A stretch of DNA of 64,000 nt, taken from NCBI RefSeq assembly GCF_001969365.1, contig NZ_CP019312.1, forward strand, positions 2,294,001-2,358,000, in the 5' to 3' direction. Position 1 is the first letter of the stretch; every line of letters starts with the position of its first letter. Shown piece after piece: positions 24,476 to 33,636 of the stretch. The translations under genes and the position numbers were made by a program. This DNA comes from Tateyamaria omphalii. Lineage in GTDB: Bacteria; Pseudomonadota; Alphaproteobacteria; Rhodobacterales; Rhodobacteraceae. A model generated the notes under the pieces. It saw only the letters and a list, made by a program, of their open reading frames with translations, was not told the DNA's origin and searched no databases.

Positions 24476-26551
24476 ATGTCCGCCGCACCCAAACCCAACC
24501 CCGAAGCCGAAGACCAGCTCTTCCGCCTTCTCCGCCAGCTCGACGAGGCGCAAGGCGCGTCCCAACGTGCCATGGCGCAGGGCATTGGCGTGTCGCTGGG
24601 CCGTCTGAACGCGCTGCTGCGCCAGGCGACGGCTGCGGGGTTCGTCCGTGTCCAGGACATGGACGGGCCGGACAAGCGGCAACGCTTTTCCTATGCGCTC
24701 ACGGCACGGGGGGCCGGAGAAAAGAACCGGCTCACCGATCAGTTCCTCGCCCGTAAATTCGCGGAATATGATGCCCTTTTTGCCGAATTGACCGGCACCA
24801 CGTCCGGGTTAAACCCCCTGAAACACAGGACCAAATTGATGGAAAACAATCTCGCTCCGATCCCCGAGCTTTACGTCTCCTATGACAGCGCTCAGAAGCT
24901 GAAGATGGAAGCGGCCGAACTGGTCAGCTGGGATCTGACCCCGCGCCAGATCTGCGACCTTGAGCTGTTGATGAATGGCGGCTTCAACCCGCTCAAAGGG
25001 TTCCTGTCGGAAGCTGACTACACCAGCGTCGTGGACACGATGCGCACAGCTGACGGCGCGCTGTGGCCGATGCCTATCACGTTGGATGTGAACGAGAAAT
25101 TTGCGGACACGCTCGAAATCGGCCAGGACATCGCCCTGCGCGATCAGGAAGGCGTGATCCTCGCCACGATGACCGTCACCGACCGCTACACGCCGAACAA
25201 GGCGCATGAAGCCAAGATGGTCTTTGGCGCCGACGACAGCGCGCATCCGGCTGTGAATTACCTGCACAACACCGCAGGCGACATCTATCTGGGTGGCCCC
25301 GTGACCGGCATCCAGCAGCCCGTCCACTACGATTTCCGCGCCCGTCGTGACACGCCGAACGAGCTGCGCGCCTACTTTCGCAAGATGGGCTGGCGCAAGG
25401 TCGTGGCCTTCCAGACCCGCAACCCGCTGCACCGTGCGCACCAGGAACTGACCTTCCGCGCCGCGCGTGAAGCGCAGGCCAACCTGCTGATCCACCCCGT
25501 TGTTGGATTGACGAAGCCGGGCGACGTCGATCACTTCACCCGCGTGCGCTGCTACGAGGCGGTCTTGGACAAATACCCGCAGGCCACCACCTCGATGTCG
25601 CTGCTGAACCTGGCGATGCGTATGGCCGGCCCGCGCGAGGCGGTCTGGCATGGCCTGATCCGCAAGAACCACGGCTGTACGCACTTCATCGTCGGCCGCG
25701 ACCACGCAGGCCCCGGCAAGAACTCTGCCGGTGAAGATTTCTATGGCCCCTATGATGCGCAGGACTTGTTCCGCGAGCATCAGGAAGAAATGGGCATCGA
25801 AATGGTGGACTTTAAGCACATGGTCTATGTGCAGGAGCGCGCCCAATACGAGCCCGCGGACGAGATCGAGGACAAGGACAACGTCACGATCCTCAACATC
25901 TCGGGCACCGAGTTGCGCCGCCGTCTGGCCGAAGGTCTTGAGATCCCCGAGTGGTTCTCGTTCCCTGAGGTCGTGACCGAACTGCGCCGCACCAAGCCGC
26001 CACGCTCGCAGCAAGGGTTCACCGTGTTCTTCACCGGTTTTTCCGGGTCGGGCAAGTCCACCATTGCCAACGCGTTGATGGTCAAACTGATGGAGATGGG
26101 TGGCCGTCCCGTGACGCTGCTCGATGGGGACATCGTGCGGAAGAACCTGTCGTCGGAACTGGGCTTTTCCAAAGAGCACCGCGACCTGAACATCCGCCGC
26201 ATCGGCTATGTCGCGTCGGAGATCACCAAGAACGGCGGCATCGCGATCTGCGCGCCCATTGCGCCCTATGCGACGACCCGCCGGGCCGTGCGTGAGGACA
26301 TCGAAGCATTCGGCGCCTTTGTCGAAGTGCACGTCGCCACGAGCATTGAGGAATGCGAACGCCGCGACCGCAAAGGCCTCTACAAGCTGGCGCGCGAAGG
26401 GAAAATCAAGGAGTTCACCGGCATCTCCGATCCCTATGATGTGCCCGAAAGCCCCGAGCTGAGCGTCGAGACCGAGAATGTGGATGTGGACAACTGCGCC
26501 CACCAGGTTCTGCTGAAGCTGGAAAGCATGGGACTGATCGCCGCGCAGTAA
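24476..26551 (+). CDS. Sulfate adenylyltransferase/adenylylsulfate kinase with N-terminal MarR-like domain
   Basis: A 691-codon frame without interruption. Residues 1-107 resemble EPS-associated MarR-type regulators (GASQRAMAQGIGVSLGRLN, a wing, then NRLTDQFLARKFAEYDAL). Residues 122-500 are ATP sulfurylase (QTRNPLHRAH near 313; GRDHAGPG) and about 515-691 APS kinase (P-loop GFSGSGKST from Gly521; DGDIVRKNL). Together the enzyme parts make PAPS from sulfate and ATP. The usual family start is the ATG at 24839, which has AGGA eight bases upstream, so the enzyme may also be made alone (570 residues). No stop separates the two parts. Terminated at 26580. Confidence 0.85.
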   Translation: MSAAPKPNPEAEDQLFRLLRQLDEAQGASQRAMAQGIGVSLGRLNALLRQATAAGFVRVQDMDGPDKRQRFSYALTARGAGEKNRLTDQFLARKFAEYDALFAELTGTTSGLNPLKHRTKLMENNLAPIPELYVSYDSAQKLKMEAAELVSWDLTPRQICDLELLMNGGFNPLKGFLSEADYTSVVDTMRTADGALWPMPITLDVNEKFADTLEIGQDIALRDQEGVILATMTVTDRYTPNKAHEAKMVFGADDSAHPAVNYLHNTAGDIYLGGPVTGIQQPVHYDFRARRDTPNELRAYFRKMGWRKVVAFQTRNPLHRAHQELTFRAAREAQANLLIHPVVGLTKPGDVDHFTRVRCYEAVLDKYPQATTSMSLLNLAMRMAGPREAVWHGLIRKNHGCTHFIVGRDHAGPGKNSAGEDFYGPYDAQDLFREHQEEMGIEMVDFKHMVYVQERAQYEPADEIEDKDNVTILNISGTELRRRLAEGLEIPEWFSFPEVVTELRRTKPPRSQQGFTVFFTGFSGSGKSTIANALMVKLMEMGGRPVTLLDGDIVRKNLSSELGFSKEHRDLNIRRIGYVASEITKNGGIAICAPIAPYATTRRAVREDIEAFGAFVEVHVATSIEECERRDRKGLYKLAREGKIKEFTGISDPYDVPESPELSVETENVDVDNCAHQVLLKLESMGLIAAQ

Positions 26552-26579
26552 GCGCGTCTGACAACCCTGAAACAATCAT

Positions 26580-26606
26580 AAGGCGCACCTTTTGGTGCGC
26601 CTTTTT
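26580..26606 (+). terminator. Rho-independent terminator of the SAT/APS kinase gene
   Basis: An 8-bp stem GGCGCACC (26582-26589) and GGTGCGCC (26594-26601), loop TTTT, followed by TTTTT. Strong and correctly oriented, 28 bases after the stop codon. Confidence 0.9.
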
Positions 26607-26610
26607 GGAT

Positions 26611-26742
26611 TTGTCCCCGCGGGGACAACGTGTTCGGTGGGTTCAGAAGACCGTCATCACTTTGTGATCCGTCAAGGAAATGAAGCACTTGAGCAGCGCG
26701 CGTTGCGGTTGCCGAATATTAACCATGCGCGCGGCACACTGC
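26611..26742 (-). repeat. Duplicated 132-bp intergenic module, copy 2
   Basis: Minus-strand counterpart of 12099-12230: a 55-base block (26688-26742) 40/55 identical to copy 1, a 59-base variable middle and the identical 18-bp palindrome at 26611-26628. It again lies between convergent genes and abuts the SAT terminator. The variable middle holds its own small hairpin (ATCAC-TTT-GTGAT). Confidence 0.75.
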
Positions 26743-26744
26743 AC
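26643..26744 (-). CDS. Candidate 33-codon ORF inside duplicated module (copy 2)
   Basis: GTG at 26744 (or ATG at 26726) to TGA at 26645-26643. The peptide includes RMVNIRQPQRALLK, related to the copy-1 peptide. There is no ribosome-binding site at either start, so the reading frame may be incidental to a repeated DNA element. Confidence 0.3.
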   Translation of the reverse strand: MQCAARMVNIRQPQRALLKCFISLTDHKVMTVF

Positions 26745-26779
26745 CGCGATGGCGGGCGGCGCATCGAAACGCGCCTTTT

Positions 26780-27652
26780 TTACAGGTGCAATGTGCCGCT
26801 CATCAGGACATGGGCCTGCCCCTCGACCGCGACGCCGGTGATCGCGTTGCGCGGTCCCAGCACCTCGACCTGCGCCTGTCCCGGGCGGCCCATTCCGTGG
26901 CCTTGCTCGGCCATGAAGACCGCGCTGTCGATCAATCCCTCGGACCAGAGATAGGCGGCCATGGCGCCAGTGGCCGATCCCGTGAACGGATCCTCTGCCG
27001 GGCTGGGCGGGGCCATGAGCAGGCGGGTAAAGGTGTCGCCAGCCGCTGTCGCGCCCTCAAGACAGCACCAAAACGGCTCCATCACATCCGTGCCGTGTAT
27101 GCCGAGCGCGTCGAGGTAAGGGCCGAAGGCATCCATGTCGAAGCGGACGCGTCCCAGCGTGGCGCGGTCCTTGAGCACCGTGATGGTGAAGGGCAAGCCC
27201 GTTGAGGTGACGCGCGGCGGGTGAATGATGTCATCGGCAGAGAGGCCACCGACCGCGGCGACCAATGCAAGATCGGGCCGCGCGCCAAAGGTTGGGGCGA
27301 TTTGCGTCATGCGAACAGATGTGCCCGTCACCTCGACGGGCACAATGCCCGCGCCGGTTTCAAGGGTGAAAGGTCCGTCGCCGATCAGGCCGCGATGCCG
27401 GAGTGCGGCGACGGTCGCGACGGTCGGGTGACCGGCAAAGGGAATCTCTCGGCTTGCCAGAAAGTACCGGACGCGGATGTCGGCCACGTCAGACGGGCCG
27501 GTGAAGGTGCATTCGACCAGGGATGTCTCGCGGACGAAGGCCATGCAGGTGTCATCGTCCAGTGCGGCGCCCTGGTGCACGACCGCGCAACCGTTGCCGC
27601 CAAAGGCATGGTCGGTGAAGGCATCGACCCAGTCCACATCGTAGCGCATCAT
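26780..27652 (-). CDS. PhzF family phenazine biosynthesis-like isomerase
   Basis: A 290-residue protein with the two-lobed diaminopimelate-epimerase-like PhzF fold: VDWVDAFTDHAFGGNGCAVV, the catalytic-Glu region ETSLVECTF, REIPFAGHPTVATV and the C-terminal EDPFTGSATGAMAAYL. No phenazine genes are nearby, so a general isomerase/epimerase role is more likely. Two adjacent ATGs (27652 and 27649) follow AAGGA; either may start the protein. The open frame further upstream to 27796 is not family-like. Confidence 0.9.
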   Translation of the reverse strand: MMRYDVDWVDAFTDHAFGGNGCAVVHQGAALDDDTCMAFVRETSLVECTFTGPSDVADIRVRYFLASREIPFAGHPTVATVAALRHRGLIGDGPFTLETGAGIVPVEVTGTSVRMTQIAPTFGARPDLALVAAVGGLSADDIIHPPRVTSTGLPFTITVLKDRATLGRVRFDMDAFGPYLDALGIHGTDVMEPFWCCLEGATAAGDTFTRLLMAPPSPAEDPFTGSATGAMAAYLWSEGLIDSAVFMAEQGHGMGRPGQAQVEVLGPRNAITGVAVEGQAHVLMSGTLHL

Positions 27653-27897
27653 GTATTCCTTTTCCGAAAATCCGCGCTGACGCGCCACACGGAACAACAC
27701 AGTGTTGGCGCGCGACGTCAAGGTGATGGTTGTTGTGCCGCATATGCCTTGCGATTGGATGGGTGCGCACGGCGCAAATGACCGTCCGTTGACCACCGGC
27801 TTGTCGCGGCGAAAACGGGCCCATCTGCTTTGAACGGCGGCCTGTCATCCCCATATTATGGGCACCACACCCTAACCAAAAAATGGAGCCTTGTCAG

Positions 27898-28227
27898 ATG
27901 CGTATCGCGATCCCGTCACTTGTCTTTCTGATATTCACAGCCCCAGCTTTTGCAGAAGTAACGGCGATTGAGGACGTCCGGCGCAACCAACCCGTGACCG
28001 TGGCCGGTACGGTCGAGCGGTTCCATGATGAGGACGAGATTCGCCTGCGTGACGAGACCGGGTCGATCCGCGTCTATTTGGGTCCGCAGCCGCTGCAATT
28101 GGAACTGGGCCAGTCGATTCAGGTGTCCGGCTTCATGGACGGCAACCTGATCCGCAATGAGCTTTATGCCCGCGAGATCGTATTGGAGGATGGCACTGTC
28201 GTCACAATCGAGCGTGGCTACGAGTGA
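27898..28227 (+). CDS. Exported OB-fold protein (BOF/YgiW-like)
   Basis: A 109-residue protein with a signal peptide (MRIAIPSLVFLIFTAPAFA) and a mature OB fold: NQPVTVAGTVERFHDEDEIRLRD, TGSIRVYLG and QSIQVSGFMDG. This resembles the bacterial OB-fold (BOF) family of periplasmic proteins. GGAG lies nine bases before the ATG at 27898. Its TGA overlaps the GTG of the broken gene that follows (GTGA). Confidence 0.75.
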   Translation: MRIAIPSLVFLIFTAPAFAEVTAIEDVRRNQPVTVAGTVERFHDEDEIRLRDETGSIRVYLGPQPLQLELGQSIQVSGFMDGNLIRNELYAREIVLEDGTVVTIERGYE

Positions 28228-28522
28228 CGCCATTCACAGACGGCCCGGCCCGCAAGCCGCGCCGCTACCGCAGCCGGACGCTGGCCCGTGCCACGATACG
28301 CATGAACCGCAAGGCGGATGGGGCGGGCTCCATCGCCTTGGGTGAGGTGTCGGATCGGCACCCAGCTGGGCCCGCTCTACCTGCTGGTGATGGTGGCCTG
28401 CATTGCTGTCAGTGGTTTTGATGGTCGCGCTTGCGTTGATCGCGCGCGATGGGCTGGCCGCGCTGGTTGCGGCTGTCGCTGTATGTGCTTTGTTGGGTGG
28501 CGTGATCGTTCTTTTGATCTGA
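28224..28522 (+). pseudogene. Small two-helix membrane protein gene with two frameshifts
   Basis: It begins at GTG 28224 overlapping the previous stop. The first frame gives a basic soluble start (PARKPRRYRSRTLARATIR...) up to about 28345. The next frame carries IGTQLGPLYLLVMVACIAV to about 28410. The third carries VVLMVALALIARDGLAA and a closing hydrophobic helix to TGA at 28520-28522. Each switch is +1, so two one-base insertions (or sequencing errors) would explain it. Family unknown. The remaining bases to 28594 contain nothing I recognise. Confidence 0.5.
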
Positions 28523-28594
28523 GGCCAGACGGGTTTGGCCCGCCTGTGCCTTCTTAGAACATGCCGCCGCGGCGAGCGCAGCAGCCCGTTCAGA

Positions 28595-28819
28595 TCAGTG
28601 CAGCGGCTGGGGCGCGTAGTCGTGTTGCCGGGCCAACGCAAAGGCCAGTTTGCGGTCGGCCACCAGTGCCAATTGCTGCCCTTCGGCGTCGTGGACGGCA
28701 AAGAGCTGATCCAACCCCTCGGCCTGCTCCTGCACCTCTTGCGGCAACGCCTCGACGTCGATGGCTTTGACATAGACCATCCGGCCCACATCGGCGTTCA
28801 AATCATAGGGTGTGTTCAT
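28595..28819 (-). CDS. DUF1150 family protein
   Basis: A 74-residue protein: MNTPYDLNADVGRMVYVKAI, LPQEVQEQAEGLDQLFAVHD and QQLALVADRKLAFALARQHD are typical of the alphaproteobacterial DUF1150 family. It starts three bases after the Hsp20 stop, in one operon, as in many related genomes. Function unknown; a link with small heat-shock proteins is implied by the constant neighbourhood. Confidence 0.9.
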   Translation of the reverse strand: MNTPYDLNADVGRMVYVKAIDVEALPQEVQEQAEGLDQLFAVHDAEGQQLALVADRKLAFALARQHDYAPQPLH

Positions 28820-28822
28820 GAC

Positions 28823-29233
28823 TTATCCTTTCCGGATGTTGATCGTCTGGACGATGGTTTCGGGCTTGGCCTGTGTCAGATCGACATGCAGGAGACCGTT
28901 TTCCATCACCGCCTCTCCGACCTCAACTCCGTCAGCAAGCACAAAGCTCCGTTGAAATTGCCGGGCGGCGATGCCGCGGTGCAGGAACACGCGTTCATGC
29001 GTGTCTTCGCCCTGGCGGCCACGGATGACCAGTTGGCGGTCTTCCACTGTGATCGACAGGTTTTCTTCGGCGAACCCGGCCACGGCCAGAGTGATCCGGT
29101 AGGAATGGTCCGAGGTCTGCTCGATATTGAACGGCGGATAGCCTTCGGCGCTTTTGGCCGTGCGTTCCAGCAGCCGTTCCAGTTGCTCGAACCCCAGCAT
29201 ATGGGGGTATGAGGCAAGGGTCATTTTCGTCAT
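28823..29233 (-). CDS. Small heat-shock protein, Hsp20/IbpA family
   Basis: A 136-residue alpha-crystallin-type chaperone that holds unfolding proteins. It opens LGFEQLERLLERTAKSAEGYPPFNIEQ, continues with YRITLAVAGFAEENLSITVEDRQLVIRG and closes with ENGLLHVDLTQAKPE. The ATG at 29233 has AAGGA eight bases upstream; the longer frame to 29326 lacks support. A heat-shock promoter was not identified. Confidence 0.93.
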   Translation of the reverse strand: MTKMTLASYPHMLGFEQLERLLERTAKSAEGYPPFNIEQTSDHSYRITLAVAGFAEENLSITVEDRQLVIRGRQGEDTHERVFLHRGIAARQFQRSFVLADGVEVGEAVMENGLLHVDLTQAKPETIVQTINIRKG

Positions 29234-29389
29234 GCGACACGTCCTTTTGGTCAAGCGACAGTCAGTACCCGCCCCTGATGCGGCAGCGGATGTACCAAAT
29301 ATGGGCAGAAACCTTAATCGGAACAAGGTCTAGGCGTATCGGAGGGTTGCGATTATATTAAAGGCTCTGCAATTGCTTGGAATCGCGCC

Positions 29390-29614
29390 ATGAATGCACC
29401 TTCGGACATCTCGATGAAGACGGATGACGTGCTGCGCGTTGAACTGGAAGTGTTCCGGCGTGAGCATCGGGATCTCGATGAGGCGATCCTGGCCCTGCAG
29501 GAGAAGGCCACTGGCGACCAGCTGACCATTCGGCGGCTGAAGAAGAAGAAGCTGATGCTGAAGGACAAGATCGCGATTATCGAAGACCGCCTGACCCCCG
29601 ATATCATCGCCTGA
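29390..29614 (+). CDS. YdcH family (DUF465) small protein
   Basis: A 74-residue, highly charged helical protein: LRVELEVFRREHRDLDEAIL then DQLTIRRLKKKKLMLKDKIAIIEDRL. This His-Arg-x-Leu-Asp plus Lys-rich pattern defines the DUF465/YdcH family. Function unknown. It ends directly against the convergent gene's stop. Confidence 0.88.
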   Translation: MNAPSDISMKTDDVLRVELEVFRREHRDLDEAILALQEKATGDQLTIRRLKKKKLMLKDKIAIIEDRLTPDIIA

Positions 29615-29974
29615 TCACTCGGCGCGGGTCAGTGCGCGCCAGCCGTCTTCGTCCACCGATCTGAGTCGCGCGAGGGCCCGTTCGGCATCTGCGCGCAGGG
29701 TGTCCTTGCTCTGGTCCTTGACCTCTTCGATGTCTGCGACCAGCTTGTCGATCTCGGGCAGGTCGGTTTTGGTGGCCTTGGCCAGGGTTTGCAGCGCCTC
29801 AAGTATCTTGCCCAGTTGGGTGCCGTAGCTGGCCACATCTGTGTGGATCTTGGCCTCGATCTCAGGCGCGCCGGCGATGTCGGGCGACAGGATGCGCGGG
29901 ACGATTTCCTGGGTCACGTCACCGGAAAAGGGCGCGCGGAACATGGGCGCCCAGACGTCGAAGGGGGTCATCAT
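29615..29974 (-). CDS. Hypothetical protein, helical
   Basis: 119 residues. The ATG at 29974 has AGGAG eight bases upstream; a TTG-initiated longer frame is unlikely. After an N-terminal WAPMFRAPFSGDVTQEI stretch the protein is predominantly helical and charged (IHTDVASYGTQLGKILEALQTLAKAT and VADIEEVKDQSKDTLRADAERAL), suggesting a coiled coil. No signal peptide, membrane segment or recognised domain. Confidence 0.75.
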   Translation of the reverse strand: MMTPFDVWAPMFRAPFSGDVTQEIVPRILSPDIAGAPEIEAKIHTDVASYGTQLGKILEALQTLAKATKTDLPEIDKLVADIEEVKDQSKDTLRADAERALARLRSVDEDGWRALTRAE

Positions 29975-30111
29975 GGTCAAATCTCCTGTGCTCAATGCGG
30001 CCAGCTTCGCCGCAGCGCAGCATGGTGTCAAATGAAACGCGCGTGCCGCCCATTGCCCCGCTGTGTGATCTGGCTATAGTGCGCGCTTTCTGACCTTGAG
30101 GGCCGCACGAC

Positions 30112-30606
30112 ATGACCCAACCCCCTGCCCCCGTTGGCATTATCATGGGCAGCCAGTCCGACTGGCCCACGATGCGCGAGGCTGCTGAGATGCTGGATGC
30201 GCTGGAGGTGCCCTATGAGACGCGGATCGTGTCGGCCCATCGCACGCCGGATCGTTTGTGGGATTATGGCAAGACGGCTGTGGATCGGGGTTTGAAGGTG
30301 ATTATTGCAGGCGCCGGAGGCGCGGCGCATTTGCCGGGCATGATGGCGTCGAAGACGCGGGTGCCGGTGATCGGTGTGCCGGTGCAGACCAAGGCGCTGA
30401 GCGGGGTCGACAGCCTGTATTCCATCCTGCAAATGCCGCGCGGGTTTCCGGTTGCAACGATGGCGATTGGGGCCGCTGGGGCTGCGAATGCAGGGCTGAT
30501 GGCGGCGGGTATTCTGGCGGTGTCGGATGCGGCCCTGGCTGAACGGCTTGAGGCGTGGCGAGACGCCCTGTCGGCGTCGATCCCCGAGGTGCCAAGCGAT
30601 GACTGA
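30112..30606 (+). CDS. purE: 5-(carboxyamino)imidazole ribonucleotide mutase
   Basis: A 164-residue class I PurE that converts N5-CAIR to CAIR in purine synthesis. Signature segments are [25 protein letters not shown] and [16 protein letters not shown]. It overlaps purK by eight bases, so the two consecutive steps are co-expressed. Confidence 0.96.
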   Translation: MTQPPAPVGIIMGSQSDWPTMREAAEMLDALEVPYETRIVSAHRTPDRLWDYGKTAVDRGLKVIIAGAGGAAHLPGMMASKTRVPVIGVPVQTKALSGVDSLYSILQMPRGFPVATMAIGAAGAANAGLMAAGILAVSDAALAERLEAWRDALSASIPEVPSDD

Positions 30607-31666
30607 GCCGCTGGCGCCGGGCGCGACGATTGGTATTCTGGGCGGTGGTCAGCTGGGCCGGATGCTGTCGGTGGCTGCGAGCCGTTTGGGCTTTCGCACG
30701 CATATCTATGATCCATCGGAATTGCCGCCTGCGGGCGATGTTGCGCATCTGGTAACGACGGCACCTTACGAGGACAGCGATGCGCTTTTTGCCTTTGCGA
30801 CGACCGTGGACGTTGTCACCTACGAGTTCGAGAACATCCCGACCCTGACGCTGGATGCGCTGGAAGACCACGCGCCGATCCGGCCGGGGCGCGAGGCGCT
30901 GCGGGTGAGCCAGGACCGACTGGTGGAGAAGGAATTTCTGCAAGGGCTGGGCCTGAAAACGGCCGCCTTTGCCGATGTGCCGGATATGGCGGCGCTGGCC
31001 ACGGCACTGCCCCAGATCGGTGCGCCTGCGATCCTGAAGACGCGGCGCTTTGGTTATGACGGCAAAGGGCAGGCCCGGATCATGGACCCCACGGGGGCCG
31101 AAGCTGCGCTGGCCGAAATGCAGGGCGCGCCTGCGATCCTGGAAGGGTTTGTGGACTTCAGCCACGAGGTGTCTGTCATCGCGGCCCGGGGACTGGATGG
31201 CGCCGTGGCCTGTTTCGATCCGGGCGAGAACGTGCACAAGGACGGTATCCTGCACACAACCACTGTCCCTGCCCGGCTGAGCGCAAGCCAACGGACGGAT
31301 GCCGTTCTGCTGGCTGCCAATATTCTGAATGCGCTGGAATATGTCGGCGTTCTGGGTGTGGAACTGTTTGTCACACCGCAGGGCCTGATCGTGAACGAGA
31401 TCGCGCCGCGCGTGCACAATTCCGGCCACTGGACGCAGAACGGCTGTGTCGTGGACCAGTTCGAGCAGCATATCCGCGCCATTGCTGGCTGGCCGCTGGG
31501 CGATGGCAAGCGTCATGCGGATGTGGTGATGGAGAACCTGATCGGCGATGACATGGACCGGGTGCCGGAGCTGGCGAAGGACCCGGCGACCGCCCTGCAC
31601 CTTTACGGGAAGGCCGAAGCGCGGGCCGGTCGCAAAATGGGCCATGTGAACCGCATCGCCGGTTAG
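30599..31666 (+). CDS. purK: 5-(carboxyamino)imidazole ribonucleotide synthase
   Basis: A 355-residue ATP-grasp enzyme making N5-CAIR from AIR, bicarbonate and [19 protein letters not shown] starts the biotin-carboxylase-like N-domain, FGYDGKGQ and the [15 protein letters not shown] motif mark the ATP-grasp active site. The ATG at 30599 lies within the purE end. Its stop overlaps the convergent phnM stop by four bases. Confidence 0.95.
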   Translation: MTEPLAPGATIGILGGGQLGRMLSVAASRLGFRTHIYDPSELPPAGDVAHLVTTAPYEDSDALFAFATTVDVVTYEFENIPTLTLDALEDHAPIRPGREALRVSQDRLVEKEFLQGLGLKTAAFADVPDMAALATALPQIGAPAILKTRRFGYDGKGQARIMDPTGAEAALAEMQGAPAILEGFVDFSHEVSVIAARGLDGAVACFDPGENVHKDGILHTTTVPARLSASQRTDAVLLAANILNALEYVGVLGVELFVTPQGLIVNEIAPRVHNSGHWTQNGCVVDQFEQHIRAIAGWPLGDGKRHADVVMENLIGDDMDRVPELAKDPATALHLYGKAEARAGRKMGHVNRIAG

Positions 31667-32808
31667 GCTGCGGCCAGGAACCGCTGTGCGACGTCACCTG
31701 CCATGTAACTGACCCGCCCACCCGAGATGGTGGCTGCCACGCGGTCGCGGTCATCCAGGATCACGAGGTCGGCGCGTTTGCCCGGTTCGAGTGTGCCCCG
31801 GTCTGTCAGCCCCAGCACGGCGGCTGGCCCGGATGACACCAGCGCCCACGCCCCCTCGATCCCCATCAGCCCGCTTTTTGCCAGCATCAGCGCGGCGCGG
31901 CGCGGCGACGGGTAGTGGTAGTCGGACGCGATCGCATCGCAGAGCCCCATGGCGATCAGGTCCAGGGCGGACGCATTGCCCTTGTGCGACCCGCCCCGGA
32001 CCACGTTCGGAGAGCCCAACACCACAAGGTCGCCTGTGGTCTTGGCCGCTTCCGCCGCCTCAAGCGTTTCAGGAAATTCGGCCACATGCGCGCCGCGGGC
32101 ATGCCATGTCGCGCGCTGCCCGGTCGTGTGGTCATCATGGCTGCCCAGCTGCACACCCTGCCCCTTAAGCGTGTTGCAGAGCGCGTCGAGGGCAGCAGGC
32201 ACCTGGCCGCCCCGCGCGTGCATGTCGAGCAGCATCTGGAAATGCACATCCGGGTTTCGCCGGGCCTTGAGCGCCTGCCCCGTCAGGCGCGGCGGTTTGC
32301 GCCCCTGCGCCAGTCGGTCATGTGGCAGGTGGTCGTTGAACACGACGTATTCGACCTGCCAGTCGGCAATGCGCCCGGGCAAGTCGTCATAGAGGTCCAG
32401 CATATGGGTTTCGAACCGCAGTTGCGGGCGCAGGTCGGTCACCACGTCGCCCCGCGTGGCGGCTATCGCGGTGAACACCTGATCGGCAAAATCGAGCCCG
32501 CGCAGGCCGCCCTCCCAACTGACGAACTGGGCGAGGACGGCGGTGGTGATGCCGTTGGCAGCGATCTCGGCCTCGGCTGCGGCGATCCCTTCGTTCATCT
32601 GTTTCATGGCGCCCCGGCGCGGGGCCATGTGCCGTTCGAACCCGTCACCATGCACGTCGATGATACCGGGCAGGATGCGGTAGCCAGCCAGATCGACAGC
32701 GCGCCCGACGGGGGCGTCTGTGATCTGCCCTTGGGCCATGGACAGGGTCGCCACCTTGGGGCCGGAGGGCAGCAGAACCTCGGCCCCGATCAGGTCAATT
32801 TCGATCAT
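31663..32808 (-). CDS. phnM: Alpha-D-ribose 1-methylphosphonate 5-triphosphate diphosphatase
   Basis: A 381-residue amidohydrolase-superfamily enzyme of the C-P lyase pathway. It shows the metal site [15 protein letters not shown], later [18 protein letters not shown] (HDDH), the [13 protein letters not shown] segment and a late ASDYHYPS Asp. No other phn gene lies in the window, so it is separated from any C-P lyase cluster. The tail of the upstream hydrolase gene overlaps its start by 14 bases. Confidence 0.9.
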   Translation of the reverse strand: MIEIDLIGAEVLLPSGPKVATLSMAQGQITDAPVGRAVDLAGYRILPGIIDVHGDGFERHMAPRRGAMKQMNEGIAAAEAEIAANGITTAVLAQFVSWEGGLRGLDFADQVFTAIAATRGDVVTDLRPQLRFETHMLDLYDDLPGRIADWQVEYVVFNDHLPHDRLAQGRKPPRLTGQALKARRNPDVHFQMLLDMHARGGQVPAALDALCNTLKGQGVQLGSHDDHTTGQRATWHARGAHVAEFPETLEAAEAAKTTGDLVVLGSPNVVRGGSHKGNASALDLIAMGLCDAIASDYHYPSPRRAALMLAKSGLMGIEGAWALVSSGPAAVLGLTDRGTLEPGKRADLVILDDRDRVAATISGGRVSYMAGDVAQRFLAAA

Positions 32809-33565
32809 TGTCGTTTCCCGTCAGGCAGTCGCCTTCGGGACAGCCCAGTTGTTCAAGCACCGCATCGACCCAGCGCAGGTCCCGGTCGAAGGCTCCGTTT
32901 TCCAGAAAGGTCAGGACCTGTGCAATCACGTTGGGATTGTTCATCATGAAGGTGTGCGTGACGGGCAACACGAGGTGGTCGGTCATCCCCGCAACGGGGG
33001 TTGCGACGACCGACACCTTGCCATCGTCCCGTCCCGGCAGGAGCGACGAGAAGTAGGGGTTGAGCGACTGTTCACCGGCAATGATCCCCACCGGATAGGT
33101 CACCGCCGGAAGGTTGCGCGGCAGGCTGGCCGGACCCGTGCCCAACTGGCGCCCGGCGGGGCCGTTGAACCAGCCGAACGCTTCGAGGTCGCCCAGTTCA
33201 TCCACCACCTCGCTGCCGCGATTGGGCGGGGCCAGCATGACCGTGCGGCCCAGATTGTTCGGCACGGCCGTGTTTGCGAACCAGTAGCGCACGAGGATGC
33301 CGCCCATGGAGTGTGTGACGAAATGGACGGTGTCCTCGCCACAGGTTTCCATCGCACGCGGCATGACGTCGAGCGCGAGTGTTTCCACCGTTTCGGTGGT
33401 CGAGGGGTAGCCGGGTCTCACCACGCGGTAGCCGTCCGACAGCAGCGCTTGTTCCAGCACCAAAAGCGATGCCTCGGTCCGGGCAAGGCCGTGCAGCAGT
33501 ACCACGCAGTCTGCGCGTGCCGTGCTGGCCACAAGGGCGAGGATGAGGGTGACAATCCATCTCAT
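32795..33565 (-). CDS. Exported alpha/beta hydrolase (esterase/lipase-like)
   Basis: 256 residues. A signal peptide ([18 protein letters not shown]) precedes the hydrolase opening [18 protein letters not shown]. The nucleophile elbow is [12 protein letters not shown] and a [11 protein letters not shown] loop follows. The ATG at 33565 begins the signal peptide; the longer frame to 33622 is not supported. Substrate unknown; PGAP1/lipase-like fold. Upstream of phnM in the same direction with a 14-base overlap. Confidence 0.87.
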   Translation of the reverse strand: MRWIVTLILALVASTARADCVVLLHGLARTEASLLVLEQALLSDGYRVVRPGYPSTTETVETLALDVMPRAMETCGEDTVHFVTHSMGGILVRYWFANTAVPNNLGRTVMLAPPNRGSEVVDELGDLEAFGWFNGPAGRQLGTGPASLPRNLPAVTYPVGIIAGEQSLNPYFSSLLPGRDDGKVSVVATPVAGMTDHLVLPVTHTFMMNNPNVIAQVLTFLENGAFDRDLRWVDAVLEQLGCPEGDCLTGNDNDRN

Positions 33566-33636
33566 GCCTCTTGAGATAGCTTTCCGTGCGCCGCTATGGA
33601 ATGGTGACGCGTCGTCTTTCACTCAAAGGTGTGATC

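Noticed and set aside
24839..26551. Annotating SAT/APS kinase only from the internal ATG
   Set aside because: Plausible and noted, but the upstream frame is open and domain-like, so the full frame was reported with the alternative start.
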